This document shows positions 33,988-42,635 of a stretch of DNA of 64,000 nt, in pieces (the first letter of the stretch is position 1; each line of letters begins with the position of its first letter). Source of the stretch: Chryseobacterium phocaeense (GTDB lineage Bacteria; Bacteroidota; Bacteroidia; Flavobacteriales; Weeksellaceae); contig NZ_LT827015.1 of NCBI RefSeq assembly GCF_900169075.1, forward strand, positions 3,178,158 through 3,242,157. Reading direction: 5' to 3'. The notes under the pieces are model-generated. The model did not search any database. It was not told the origin of the DNA and worked only from the letters and a program-made list of their open reading frames with translations. The translations under genes and the position numbers were made by a program.

Positions 33988-35058
33988 ATGTTCAATACAT
34001 TAGGTAATCTTCTCAGTCTTACAACATTTGGAGAAAGTCACGGTGTGGCTTACGGCGGTATCATCACTAATTTCCCGGCAGGTTTAACGGTAGATTTCGA
34101 TAAAATTCAATATGAATTGGATCGGAGGAAACCTGGCCAGTCTGCTATTGTCACGCAAAGAAAAGAAAGTGACACAGTAAAATTTCTTTCCGGAATCTTT
34201 GAAGGAAAAACAACGGGTACCCCTATCGGTTTTATCATCGAAAATGAAAATCAGAAATCCAAGGACTACGATCATATTGCTGATTCGTTCCGTCCGAGCC
34301 ATGCAGATTTCACGTATGATCAGAAATTCGGAATCAGGGACCATCGCGGAGGCGGAAAATCTTCAGCAAGGGAAACCATCAATTGGGTGGTAGCCGGTGC
34401 TTTGGCGAAACAGCTGCTGTCCGGTATTGAGATCAATGCTTACGTTTCTTCCGTAGGTGAGATTTTCTGTGAAAAGCCATATCAGGCTCTGGATTTTTCG
34501 AAGACAGAAAGCAATGCGGTACGTTGTCCGGATGCCGAAACTGCCGAAAAAATGATCGAAAGAATTAAAGAGATCAAAAAAGAAGGCAACACGATTGGCG
34601 GAACAGTGACCTGTGTCATTAAAAATGTTCCCGTAGGAATCGGCGAGCCTATATTTTCCAAACTCCAGGCTGAGCTGGGTAAAGCAATGCTGAACATCAA
34701 TGCCTGCAAAGGATTTGAGTACGGAAGCGGTTTCTGCGGTGCAAAAATGACCGGAAAAGAGCATAATGATGCTTTCAATACGGATTTCACCACAAAATCC
34801 AATCTTTCCGGAGGAATTCAGGGGGGCATTTCAAACGGTATGGATATTTATTTCCGTGCGGCATTCAAGCCTGTGGCCACTATTTTAAGACCTCAGGAAA
34901 GTGTTGATAAATATGGAAATCCTGTTACCGTAGAAGGAAAGGGCCGTCATGATCCATGTGTAGTGCCAAGAGCTGTTCCTATTGTGGAAAGTCTGGCGGC
35001 ATTTGTACTGGCTGATCTGTTTTTAATCAACAAGACAAGAAACATCAATAATTTTTAA
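33988..35058 (+). CDS. aroC: Chorismate synthase
   Basis: The protein is 356 aa. The start [26 protein letters not shown] carries family signature 1 (GESHG). [13 protein letters not shown] matches signature 2 and the segment [17 protein letters not shown] is conserved. It uses reduced FMN to form chorismate from EPSP, the last step of the shikimate pathway. No other aro gene is present in the window. It is followed closely by two thioredoxin-fold genes. Confidence 0.97.
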   Translation: MFNTLGNLLSLTTFGESHGVAYGGIITNFPAGLTVDFDKIQYELDRRKPGQSAIVTQRKESDTVKFLSGIFEGKTTGTPIGFIIENENQKSKDYDHIADSFRPSHADFTYDQKFGIRDHRGGGKSSARETINWVVAGALAKQLLSGIEINAYVSSVGEIFCEKPYQALDFSKTESNAVRCPDAETAEKMIERIKEIKKEGNTIGGTVTCVIKNVPVGIGEPIFSKLQAELGKAMLNINACKGFEYGSGFCGAKMTGKEHNDAFNTDFTTKSNLSGGIQGGISNGMDIYFRAAFKPVATILRPQESVDKYGNPVTVEGKGRHDPCVVPRAVPIVESLAAFVLADLFLINKTRNINNF

Positions 35059-35075
35059 CAAAAATATTTTTAGTA

Positions 35076-35639
35076 ATGAAAAATTACTGGGATCAGGGTA
35101 TTTCTTTTGAAGAATATATCCGCATTGGAAGAGAAAGATTAGAACATCCTTCCAGTCAGCAGGAGACAGAATACAAACAATATTATGAGCTTGGGCTTCA
35201 GAGGATGGACAGAACATTAAAAAAGTATGTTCCGGATGAAGAACAGCTGAAAGAATTGGCTGCTAAGAATTTTGACGGAAAAATCCTGATCATTTCAGAA
35301 GCATGGTGCGGAGACGCCAGTGCCACCGTCCCGGCCCTTGTTACTTTTTTCAAAGGACACAATGAAGTAAGAGTTTTCCTGAGAGACAGTGACAAAAGCC
35401 TGATTAATCAATTCCTGACAAACGGTACGGAATCTATCCCTAAAGTGATTATCCTGGATAAAGATTTCAACGTAAAAAATTCCTGGGGCCCGCGTCCGAA
35501 ATATGGCTATGAATTATTAATGAAGCATAAAGCAGACCCTGAGGCTTATCCGAAAGATAACTTTTACAATGACCTGCAGCTGTATTATGCAAAAAACAGA
35601 GGCAAAGACTCCATCCGGGAGATCCTGGAATTATTGTAA
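35076..35639 (+). CDS. Thioredoxin-fold protein with single active-site Cys
   Basis: The protein is 187 aa and lacks a signal peptide. A helical N-terminal region of about 65 residues precedes a thioredoxin fold (KILIISEAWCGDASATVP, then ESIPKVIILDKDFNV with the cis-Pro). The usual WCxxC is WCGDA, leaving only Cys 78, so it cannot be a normal dithiol reductase. It resembles the Thioredoxin_9 group. It starts 17 nt after aroC and 47 nt before a TlpA-like gene. Confidence 0.8.
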   Translation: MKNYWDQGISFEEYIRIGRERLEHPSSQQETEYKQYYELGLQRMDRTLKKYVPDEEQLKELAAKNFDGKILIISEAWCGDASATVPALVTFFKGHNEVRVFLRDSDKSLINQFLTNGTESIPKVIILDKDFNVKNSWGPRPKYGYELLMKHKADPEAYPKDNFYNDLQLYYAKNRGKDSIREILELL

Positions 35640-35686
35640 TTTAACATTGAATCCCTTACAGTAAAAATAACAGTAAAGATCAACCC

Positions 35687-36226
35687 ATGAAAAAGAATAT
35701 CATTTATCTTGTGCTTATCATCATTATTGGAGTGGTGGCTTTTGTTCCTGGTGTAAAAGAATACCTGAGAGACCAGTTTTTCCCGATCGCTACCATTGAA
35801 AATGCGGTACATGTAAGTGAGGAGGATTATGACATTGAACTGAAGGGGATCAATGCGCCGAGTACCAATCTTAAAGCTTTTAAAAATAAACCTGTTTTCC
35901 TGAATTTCTGGGGAACATGGTGCCCGCCGTGCAGAAAAGAATGGCCTACCATTCAGAAATTATATGATTCCAGAAAAGGAAATGTAGATTTTATCCTGAT
36001 TGCTATGAATGACAAGGAAGATGCGGTAAGAGCATTTTTAAAGGAAAATAATTATACGGTTCCTGTTTACATTGCGCAAAGCCCTATTTCCGAAAAAATT
36101 CTTCCGAAAGTATTCCCTACTACTTTCCTGATAGACCAGCATGGAAGAATTATCATTAAGGAGGATGCCTACAGAGATTGGAACACAGAGACTGTGCATC
36201 AGTTCATTGACAATATAATTAAGTAA
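35687..36226 (+). CDS. TlpA-like thiol-disulfide oxidoreductase
   Basis: The protein is 179 aa with an N-terminal membrane anchor (residues 4-20, IIYLVLIIIIGVVAFVP) and a periplasmic thioredoxin domain holding WGTWCPPCRKEW (Cys 79 and 82) and the cis-Pro motif VFPTTFLID. It probably reduces disulfides in extracytoplasmic proteins such as apocytochromes. It follows the single-Cys thioredoxin-like gene. Confidence 0.9.
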   Translation: MKKNIIYLVLIIIIGVVAFVPGVKEYLRDQFFPIATIENAVHVSEEDYDIELKGINAPSTNLKAFKNKPVFLNFWGTWCPPCRKEWPTIQKLYDSRKGNVDFILIAMNDKEDAVRAFLKENNYTVPVYIAQSPISEKILPKVFPTTFLIDQHGRIIIKEDAYRDWNTETVHQFIDNIIK

Positions 36227-36310
36227 TTTTTTTAACTAAATTTTATAGTTTATTGGTATAAAATTTGCGAAATTTACTCCGTTGAAGAACTCATTAAAAC
36301 TAAACACAAA

Positions 36311-36652
36311 ATGAAATATTCTAAATTGAATCTTGCAAAAGAAGCCATCAGCCATAAAGGTTTCGTAAAAAAAATCCCTGATATTTTCAGAATGGTAAAA
36401 TTTTGGAGAAAAGGTCTTTACCCGATGAAATCTATTGACATTATCCTTCCATTACTCGGGATTTTGTATGTGATCTCACCTATAGACCTTCTTCCTGAGT
36501 TTGCCGTACCTGTACTGGGTGTCATGGATGACCTTGCGGTATTATCACTTACGATTCCAAAGCTGATCAAGGAAGTGGATAAATTCCTCCTGTGGGAAGC
36601 AGAACAAAGGCTGAACGGCACAAAAGTCATTGACGCAGAAATTGTAAAATAA
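36311..36652 (+). CDS. YkvA family protein (DUF1232)
   Basis: The protein is 113 aa. The diagnostic segment DIILPLLGILYVISPIDLLPEFAVPVLGVMDDLAVL (around residues 43-80) forms one or two membrane-associated helices with the ISPIDLLPE motif. Function is unknown. It is followed by its own terminator. Confidence 0.88.
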   Translation: MKYSKLNLAKEAISHKGFVKKIPDIFRMVKFWRKGLYPMKSIDIILPLLGILYVISPIDLLPEFAVPVLGVMDDLAVLSLTIPKLIKEVDKFLLWEAEQRLNGTKVIDAEIVK

Positions 36653-36675
36653 TAATTTACAGAAATATTCTTAAG

Positions 36676-36704
36676 CCATCCTGAAACGTTCGGGATGGTT
36701 TTTT
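36676..36704 (+). terminator. Terminator after the YkvA gene
   Basis: The ten-pair stem CCATCCTGAA/TTCGGGATGG (one G-T) with an ACG loop is followed by a T-run. Confidence 0.9.
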
Positions 36705-36748
36705 ATTTACAAATTGCTGATAAATTTTTAAGCCTTATTTCAAATGAT

Positions 36749-36756
36749 TAAATTTG
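36749..36756 (+). promoter_or_regulatory. Promoter -7 element of the pyrEF fusion gene
   Basis: TAAATTTG matches the consensus exactly and lies 19 nt before the ATG. The -33 region is only T-rich. Confidence 0.55.
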
Positions 36757-36775
36757 CAGTATCTAATAAAAAATA

Positions 36776-38155
36776 ATGGAAAGTAAAAAAGAATTTTTCT
36801 TAGAATGCTACAAGCTGGGCATCATCAAATTTGGAAGGTTTACCTTGAAAAGCGGGATCGAAAGTCCGTTTTATGTAGACCTGAGACCTTTGGCTTCGGA
36901 CCCTAAAATCTTAAAAAATCTGGCCAATTATTTATTGGAAATGCTTCCACTGGATAATTTCGATTTGATCTGCGGAGTGCCTTATGCAGCCCTTCCGATG
37001 GCTACTGCAATGTCTTTGGAAAGTTATATTCCATTAATTATTAAAAGAAAGGAAGCCAAAAATTACGGAACTAAAAAACTGATCGAAGGAATTTACCAGA
37101 AAGGCCAGAACTGTCTTTTGGTTGAAGACGTGATCACCTCAGGAAAATCTCTTGTAGAAACTATTGCAGAGGTAGAACAGGAAGACCTTAAGGTAGCAGA
37201 TATCGTGGTGGTTCTTGACAGGGAACAGGGCGGAAAACAGCTGCTGGAAAGCAAAGGTTACAGAGTTCATACGCTTTTCAATATTTCGGAAGTATGTGCT
37301 ATTCTTCAGGAAACCGGGGAACTGTCTGACGAAGAAGTAAAAAGAATCCAGGATTTTCTTCAGGGAAACCATATCCAGTTTGAAGAAAAAACGAGAAGTT
37401 CTTACGAGCAAAAATTAGAGCACGCGCAACATTCAGTTTCTAAAAAGCTGTTAGAAACGGCGCTGGCAAAACAATCAAACCTGATTGCATCTGCGGATGT
37501 GACCACAACACAGGAATTGCTTGATTTAGCTGAAAAAGTTGGCCCACACGTGATTGCACTGAAAACGCATATTGATATCATTTCGGATTTTGACTACGAA
37601 AAAACCATTACTCCTCTTAAAGCACTGGCTGAAAAGCACAGATTTTTACTGATGGAAGACCGAAAGTTTGCTGACATCGGCAACACCCAGGAACTTCAGT
37701 TTACCAGCGGTGTATTTAAAATTACAAACTGGGCAGATTTCGTAACCTCACAGGTCATCGGAGGATTTGAATCTTTAGATTGCTTTAAAAATGTAGGCGT
37801 AGTTGCTATTGTTGGAATGTCTTCCAAAGGAACGCTTACTACCGCGAACTACCGTGAGGAAGCATTAAAAGTGGCCTTATCCCATCCAAACGTGATTGGC
37901 GGAGTATCCCAGAACCAGCTTCCAGAGGAACTTCTTCTTTTCACTCCGGGTGTTAATCTTGCAGATTCGGGAGACGGAAAGGGCCAGCAGTATAACACTC
38001 CTGAGCATGTTTTCAAAATGCTTCATACCGACTTCATTATCGTGGGAAGAGGAATTTATAAATCTGCAGATCCGGAAACCGCCGCCATTACCTACAAAAA
38101 TACAGGTTGGAATGCGTATGTTAATTCTTTGCAAAAAAACACCATCCAAGGTTAA
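36776..38155 (+). CDS. Bifunctional orotate phosphoribosyltransferase / OMP decarboxylase
   Basis: The protein is 459 aa. Residues 1-205 are an orotate phosphoribosyltransferase (KFGRFTLKSGIESPFYVDLR; PRPP loop VEDVITSGKS at 116-125). After a short linker, residues about 215-455 are an OMP decarboxylase with the catalytic array D295-x-K297-x-x-D300 in MEDRKFADIGNT. Gene order and the decarboxylase motif are those of eukaryotic UMP synthase, not of separate bacterial PyrE and PyrF. It would catalyse the last two steps of UMP synthesis. No other pyr gene is nearby. Confidence 0.92.
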   Translation: MESKKEFFLECYKLGIIKFGRFTLKSGIESPFYVDLRPLASDPKILKNLANYLLEMLPLDNFDLICGVPYAALPMATAMSLESYIPLIIKRKEAKNYGTKKLIEGIYQKGQNCLLVEDVITSGKSLVETIAEVEQEDLKVADIVVVLDREQGGKQLLESKGYRVHTLFNISEVCAILQETGELSDEEVKRIQDFLQGNHIQFEEKTRSSYEQKLEHAQHSVSKKLLETALAKQSNLIASADVTTTQELLDLAEKVGPHVIALKTHIDIISDFDYEKTITPLKALAEKHRFLLMEDRKFADIGNTQELQFTSGVFKITNWADFVTSQVIGGFESLDCFKNVGVVAIVGMSSKGTLTTANYREEALKVALSHPNVIGGVSQNQLPEELLLFTPGVNLADSGDGKGQQYNTPEHVFKMLHTDFIIVGRGIYKSADPETAAITYKNTGWNAYVNSLQKNTIQG

Positions 38156-38162
38156 AACCCTG

Positions 38163-38192
38163 TTGAATTTATTCAAAATAAGTTTATATTTG
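38163..38192 (+). promoter_or_regulatory. Promoter of the M1-like barrel gene
   Basis: TTG at 38163-38165, exactly 19 bp, then TATATTTG at 38185-38192. The predicted start of transcription is around 38198, 12 nt before the TTG start codon. Confidence 0.7.
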
Positions 38193-38209
38193 GGCTTTAT
38201 CACAGGATA

Positions 38210-41032
38210 TTGAAAAAGATCACCACTTGCCTAGTTTTGTTTTGGGGAATTGTACAGGTTTCCGGGCAGAAAGACAGCATTTATATTGAAGCAAAATTAT
38301 CTGCCGACAGAAAAATACTGGAGGTGAATCAGGAGATTGTGTACTACAATCATTCGGATAAGGACCTTCATTCGGTGAAACTCCTCAACTGGGTTTCCGC
38401 TTATCATAAAAGAGGAACATCCCTGGTCTACAGAAAGCTGGAGGACAGAAGTAGCGACCTGCATTTTGCAAAACAGGAACAGCTGGGTAAGCTTCTTAAC
38501 CTGGAGATTAAAACTTCAGCACAGGAGTCCGTTCCGGTTAAATCTATGGCCGATGAGAACCTTTTTCTTCCCCTGACAGAGGCTTTAAGGCCTGGTGAAA
38601 GCATTAAATTAAAGCTTCAGTATAAGATGGAGCTTCCCGATAAGAAATTTACGGGCTACGGAACATCCGATCAACTGACGGCATTAAAATATTTCTTTAT
38701 TGTTCCGGATCATTTTGATCCGGACAATATTTCCAAAAGAAATTATCACGACATTGAAGAGTCGGTAAATTTCAATACGTACTGGACTGTAAATTTTGAC
38801 CTTCCTCCCAACAGTTTTATCGAAAGTAATCTTCCTCAGATCCAGATGAATGCATTTAAAGGTTATCTTGATTCTGATCCTGAATTTGTGATTGCACAAA
38901 ACGGACTTCCTTCAATAAAAGTTAATGTGGATGGAGATGATACTGAGGTCAAATTCGGATACAATCTGAAACCGGAAGAAAAACAGAATCTGGAGTTCTA
39001 TCTTCCCCTGCATTTAAAATTCGTCAAGGAAAAAACCGGTTTCCTGCCGAGAAATCTTTTTATTTCTGAAAAATTCAGATCTTCGGAAGACTTTTTCGGA
39101 AATAATGATATTAGTTTTTGGAAATTCCGGTTTCAACTGTTCACGGATGCTGAGAAAACAGATCTTGATTACTTCGGAATTATTGCAAAAAAAGTGCTTG
39201 ATGAAGGCATTATTGCCGATAAACAGACCAATCACTGGTTTAAAAACGGTTTAAAATCTTATCTGGAAATTCAATATCTTCAAAAGTTTTATAAAGAGAC
39301 CAAATTATTGGGCAACTTACCGGAAACACGCATTTTCGGGGTTAAGCCCCTGAAACTCTTCCATGCATCACAGGTAAAGCTTATTGACCGTTATGGACTG
39401 TCTTATCAATATATCATGTCCCAGAATCTTGACCAGAAGATCGACGAGAAGTTTGCGGTCCTGAGCAACTTCAATGTTATGGCAGTGAGCAGCTTTGAAA
39501 CAGGAAGCCTGTTTAATTATACGGCACAGAAAATGGGCTACGATCATTTCGATACTATTTTAAAAGATTATATCTTCAAAAATACAGACAAGAAGATTGA
39601 TCCGGAAGAGTTCCTTAAAGAGCTGGCTGAAAAAGATAAAAATTCAGGTTATCTCTCTGATTTTCTAAAGCATAAAAACAGGGTTAATTTCAGACTCAAA
39701 AATGTACGGAAAGACGATGAATCCCTGAACATCAGAATCGGAAAAAACACAGACTCTTCCATTCCCGTAAAACTTGAGACCCAAACCCGGGAAGGCGAAA
39801 AGAAATATTACTGGATAGAGACGGAAGAAAATGAAAGGACGACCAATTTTGTGCTTCCCGCTTCAGAAGAGATTCATAAAGTGACCCTCAATACAGATTA
39901 TATTTTCCCTGAATCCAAATACCGGGACAACTTTTTATATGCGAAAGGTCTGTTCTCGAATGCAAAAAAGATAAAATTCAAACTGGTCAAGGATATTCCG
40001 AATCCTGAATACAACGAAGTATACATCAGTCCAAGGGTGCGTTTTAATAATACTTATGATAAATTCCTCCTTGGAGTGAACCTGAAGAACCAGTCCTTCT
40101 TTGATCAAAAGTTCCTGTATTCATTTACCCCAACCTACAGTACCGGAACCGGAAAGCTGACAGGGTCGGGAGCGATCTCCTACTCTTTTCTCCCTGCTGA
40201 AAGTGTTTTCAGAAGTATTACGTTTGGAGTGTCAGGATCTTATTTCCATTATGATTACGGATTGGCTTATACCAAAACTTCCCTATTTTCCAATTTCAAT
40301 TTCAGGAAAAACCCGAGAAGTACAGTGAGCAGAAGTATCGGACTTTCTTACAATTATCTGGAACGAGATCTGAGCCCAAGAATGATCGCTAACAGAGATT
40401 ACAAGAAATATAATCTGTGGAGCGCAGGATATGGCTACAGTGACAGCCAGATGATTCACGAAAAAAGTTTAAGTCTCAGCACCCAAGGAATGGAAGATTT
40501 CAACAAGATAACTGCTGAAGGATTCTACCGGTGGGAGTTTGCACCTAAACAGAAACTGAGTGTCAGGTTATTCGCCGGTTATTTTTTAAGAAACGAAACC
40601 CGGAACAATACATTCAATTACGGGATTTCGAGGGTATCGAATTATTCTTTCTCTTATAATCTTTTGGGGGAAAGTGCGAACAGCGGTCTTTTATCCCAAC
40701 AGTTTATCCTTGCTGACGGTGGTTTTAAATCTTTTATTCCCGGATCTGTTAATCAGTGGATCACTTCTTTCAATGTGGATTCCAGTGTATGGAAAATATT
40801 CCATGTGTATGCAGATGCCGGAATTTATAAAAATAAAAACCGTCCTGCAGAGTTTATCTGGGACAGCGGGATTAAAGTGAGACTGATTCCGGATTTCCTT
40901 GAGATTTATTTCCCTATTCAATCTTCGCTGGGCTTTGAGCCTTCTTTTAAGGATTATGCGAAACGGATCAGATATACTTTAGTACTTAATCTTGGAGCAG
41001 TGATCAATGCTGCCAGAAGAGGCTGGTACTAA
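38210..41032 (+). CDS. Degenerate M1-aminopeptidase-like protein with C-terminal beta-barrel
   Basis: The protein is 940 aa from a TTG start, with a signal peptide cleaved near VSGQ. Residues about 20-450 follow the M1 (gluzincin) plan: an N-terminal beta-saddle (YIEAKLSADRKILEVNQEIVYYN), then a helical domain with HWFKNGLKSYLEI where M1 enzymes have W.NEG.A.Y.E. No HExxH zinc motif and no GAMEN motif are visible, so peptidase activity is unlikely. From about residue 600 to the end the sequence alternates as an outer-membrane beta-barrel (SPRVRFNNTYDKFLLGVNL onward, aromatic C-terminus GWY). It is probably an outer-membrane protein with a periplasmic pseudo-enzyme domain; the role is unknown. 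Confidence 0.7.
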   Translation: MKKITTCLVLFWGIVQVSGQKDSIYIEAKLSADRKILEVNQEIVYYNHSDKDLHSVKLLNWVSAYHKRGTSLVYRKLEDRSSDLHFAKQEQLGKLLNLEIKTSAQESVPVKSMADENLFLPLTEALRPGESIKLKLQYKMELPDKKFTGYGTSDQLTALKYFFIVPDHFDPDNISKRNYHDIEESVNFNTYWTVNFDLPPNSFIESNLPQIQMNAFKGYLDSDPEFVIAQNGLPSIKVNVDGDDTEVKFGYNLKPEEKQNLEFYLPLHLKFVKEKTGFLPRNLFISEKFRSSEDFFGNNDISFWKFRFQLFTDAEKTDLDYFGIIAKKVLDEGIIADKQTNHWFKNGLKSYLEIQYLQKFYKETKLLGNLPETRIFGVKPLKLFHASQVKLIDRYGLSYQYIMSQNLDQKIDEKFAVLSNFNVMAVSSFETGSLFNYTAQKMGYDHFDTILKDYIFKNTDKKIDPEEFLKELAEKDKNSGYLSDFLKHKNRVNFRLKNVRKDDESLNIRIGKNTDSSIPVKLETQTREGEKKYYWIETEENERTTNFVLPASEEIHKVTLNTDYIFPESKYRDNFLYAKGLFSNAKKIKFKLVKDIPNPEYNEVYISPRVRFNNTYDKFLLGVNLKNQSFFDQKFLYSFTPTYSTGTGKLTGSGAISYSFLPAESVFRSITFGVSGSYFHYDYGLAYTKTSLFSNFNFRKNPRSTVSRSIGLSYNYLERDLSPRMIANRDYKKYNLWSAGYGYSDSQMIHEKSLSLSTQGMEDFNKITAEGFYRWEFAPKQKLSVRLFAGYFLRNETRNNTFNYGISRVSNYSFSYNLLGESANSGLLSQQFILADGGFKSFIPGSVNQWITSFNVDSSVWKIFHVYADAGIYKNKNRPAEFIWDSGIKVRLIPDFLEIYFPIQSSLGFEPSFKDYAKRIRYTLVLNLGAVINAARRGWY

Positions 41033-41039
41033 AATAAAA

Positions 41040-41068
41040 AAGCAACTGAGAATACAGCTGCTTCTTTT
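41040..41068 (+). terminator. Terminator of the M1-like barrel gene
   Basis: The AAGCA.CTG/CAG.TGCTT stem is followed by TTCTTTT. Confidence 0.75.
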
Positions 41069-41287
41069 AACATGTTATATTGAAAACTAACTTTTGCCTT
41101 TATAAGAAATAAGTGGTTTATCAATATTGAATCCGCTTATCCTATATTACTTAAATATCAAAAAGAATACCACAAAATTAAACTGACTAAAGATTTACGC
41201 ACAAAACAAAAAACAACTTACAAATTCACTGAATTATTTGAATTATGTCAATGAAAACAACAATATGACAAATAATTACACAAAAAA
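41069..41287. other. AT-rich spacer, nothing recognised
   Basis: This spacer lies between two converging terminators. No ORF, repeat or structured element could be named. Confidence 0.6.
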
Positions 41288-41318
41288 GTTGCGGCCATTT
41301 CTTCGAAATGGCCGCAAC
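41288..41318 (-). terminator. Strong terminator of the T9SS cargo gene
   Basis: The perfect 13-bp stem GTTGCGGCCATTT with a five-base loop is followed on the minus strand by six T. It lies 27 nt past the stop codon. Confidence 0.93.
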
Positions 41319-41344
41319 TCATATATTATAAAGAAACTGAAAAA

Positions 41345-42205
41345 TTAGTCTTTCAGGATCTTCTGAGATACAGGCTCGTTGTTTACTGTTCCTGTCACGA
41401 TATAGTTTCCTTTTGAAAGGTCAGAAACGTTAACCGTACCGTTTTCTTTTACAGAAGCAGACTTCACTACCTGTCCCATCATATTGTATACTTTAACATC
41501 TTTCACATCAGCACCGAAAGTAATCTCGTCGCTTTTCACGAAAGTGTTTTTTACAAGGTTCAGTTTGGTTCTGAAGTTTTCAGAAGTACCTAATGCTCCT
41601 GTTGTAGCAGTTCCGCTGATGATAACATCATCAACACTGAACGTTCCTCCGGAAGCTTCAGCTCCGTAAAAATAGAATCTTAGAGTTACAGGGGTGGTTA
41701 CATTGGAAATAGCCGTCGCTAAAGTATTTCCATTTTGTCCTGTACAGCTTGAACAGTCATTTACAAAATGAAATTCATTGGTTCCTACCACTTCCAGTTC
41801 TGCATTAGCCGGGCTGATTGATGCCGGTAAGTTAGCAGCATAAGAATCTGCATTTGATCTTACCACATAGAATCTAGGTCCTGTTCCTGATCTCTGGCTT
41901 CTGAACGTAACAGAAGATACGGAAAGGCTTACACCTGCATTAGGAGTTATAGTAACCTGTAAATACTTTGAAAGGTCAGGGTTCGTTGCTGTAGGAGCAT
42001 TGCTATGGGCAAATCTGTTTCCCGTTCCCGTTTGTGTATATCCTGTTGTTGTAAAGTTTCCGGCAGCAATATTGGAACTTCCGGCTCCTGCTACAGCTCC
42101 TGTTGTTGGAGGAGGTGTCCCTTCAAAATCATAAGTAGCCGTAAAGCTTTGTGCATTCATCGTCGATAGCGCTGCTATCCCCAAAATAGTAAAGATTTTT
42201 TTCAT
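41345..42205 (-). CDS. Secreted protein with T9SS type A sorting domain
   Basis: The protein is 286 aa. It has a signal peptide (KKIFTILGIAALSTMNAQ), a Thr/Ser/Gly-rich beta domain of about 190 residues with one close Cys pair (CSSC), and a C-terminal sorting domain of about 75 residues (FGADVKDVKVYNMMGQVV, DLSKGNYIVTGTV, SQKILKD). The last part targets the protein to the type IX secretion system for cell-surface attachment or release. The cargo domain has the look of a lectin- or jellyroll-like adhesion module, but no family is recognised. It is a single gene. Confidence 0.9.
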   Translation of the reverse strand: MKKIFTILGIAALSTMNAQSFTATYDFEGTPPPTTGAVAGAGSSNIAAGNFTTTGYTQTGTGNRFAHSNAPTATNPDLSKYLQVTITPNAGVSLSVSSVTFRSQRSGTGPRFYVVRSNADSYAANLPASISPANAELEVVGTNEFHFVNDCSSCTGQNGNTLATAISNVTTPVTLRFYFYGAEASGGTFSVDDVIISGTATTGALGTSENFRTKLNLVKNTFVKSDEITFGADVKDVKVYNMMGQVVKSASVKENGTVNVSDLSKGNYIVTGTVNNEPVSQKILKD

Positions 42206-42635
42206 TACAAAAAGTTTTTTTTATTTACTGGGTAAAAGTACAAAAAAACCATCACTCTAGTAAAATAGTGGTATATAATTAACAATAAGTTAAAATTACT
42301 TTTTTAAATATTCTCTCAAAAACCGCATTAACATTCATATTTTTAGCCGTCATATAAATCCCACTACAAGGATCTAATCATCTATAAGATTCTCCTGTCA
42401 TCAATTCATCAATTGAGCATACTGCAAGGTTTAGACTGAAAATCGTAACCACCGATTGTGCTTAAAAAATATTTTTTCTGTCCGCAATGTTCAGGGTTAT
42501 GAAATTTTATCATTCATAATTTACACTCTAAAATCAACTGTAATTTTCAAGTATTTACAATAATTGCATTAATTTTCTGTTAATAATGCGAAACCTATTT
42601 CCATTAACATTTTTTAGTTATTTTTACGAATTATT
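42206..42635. other. 430-base divergent spacer
   Basis: It carries the promoters of the divergent T9SS cargo gene and the large outer-membrane gene. TATTTTTA at 42619-42626 is a seven-of-eight match to the -7 box of the latter, and an in-frame TAG at 42615 limits how far upstream that gene could start. No ORF or repeat is seen. Confidence 0.5.
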
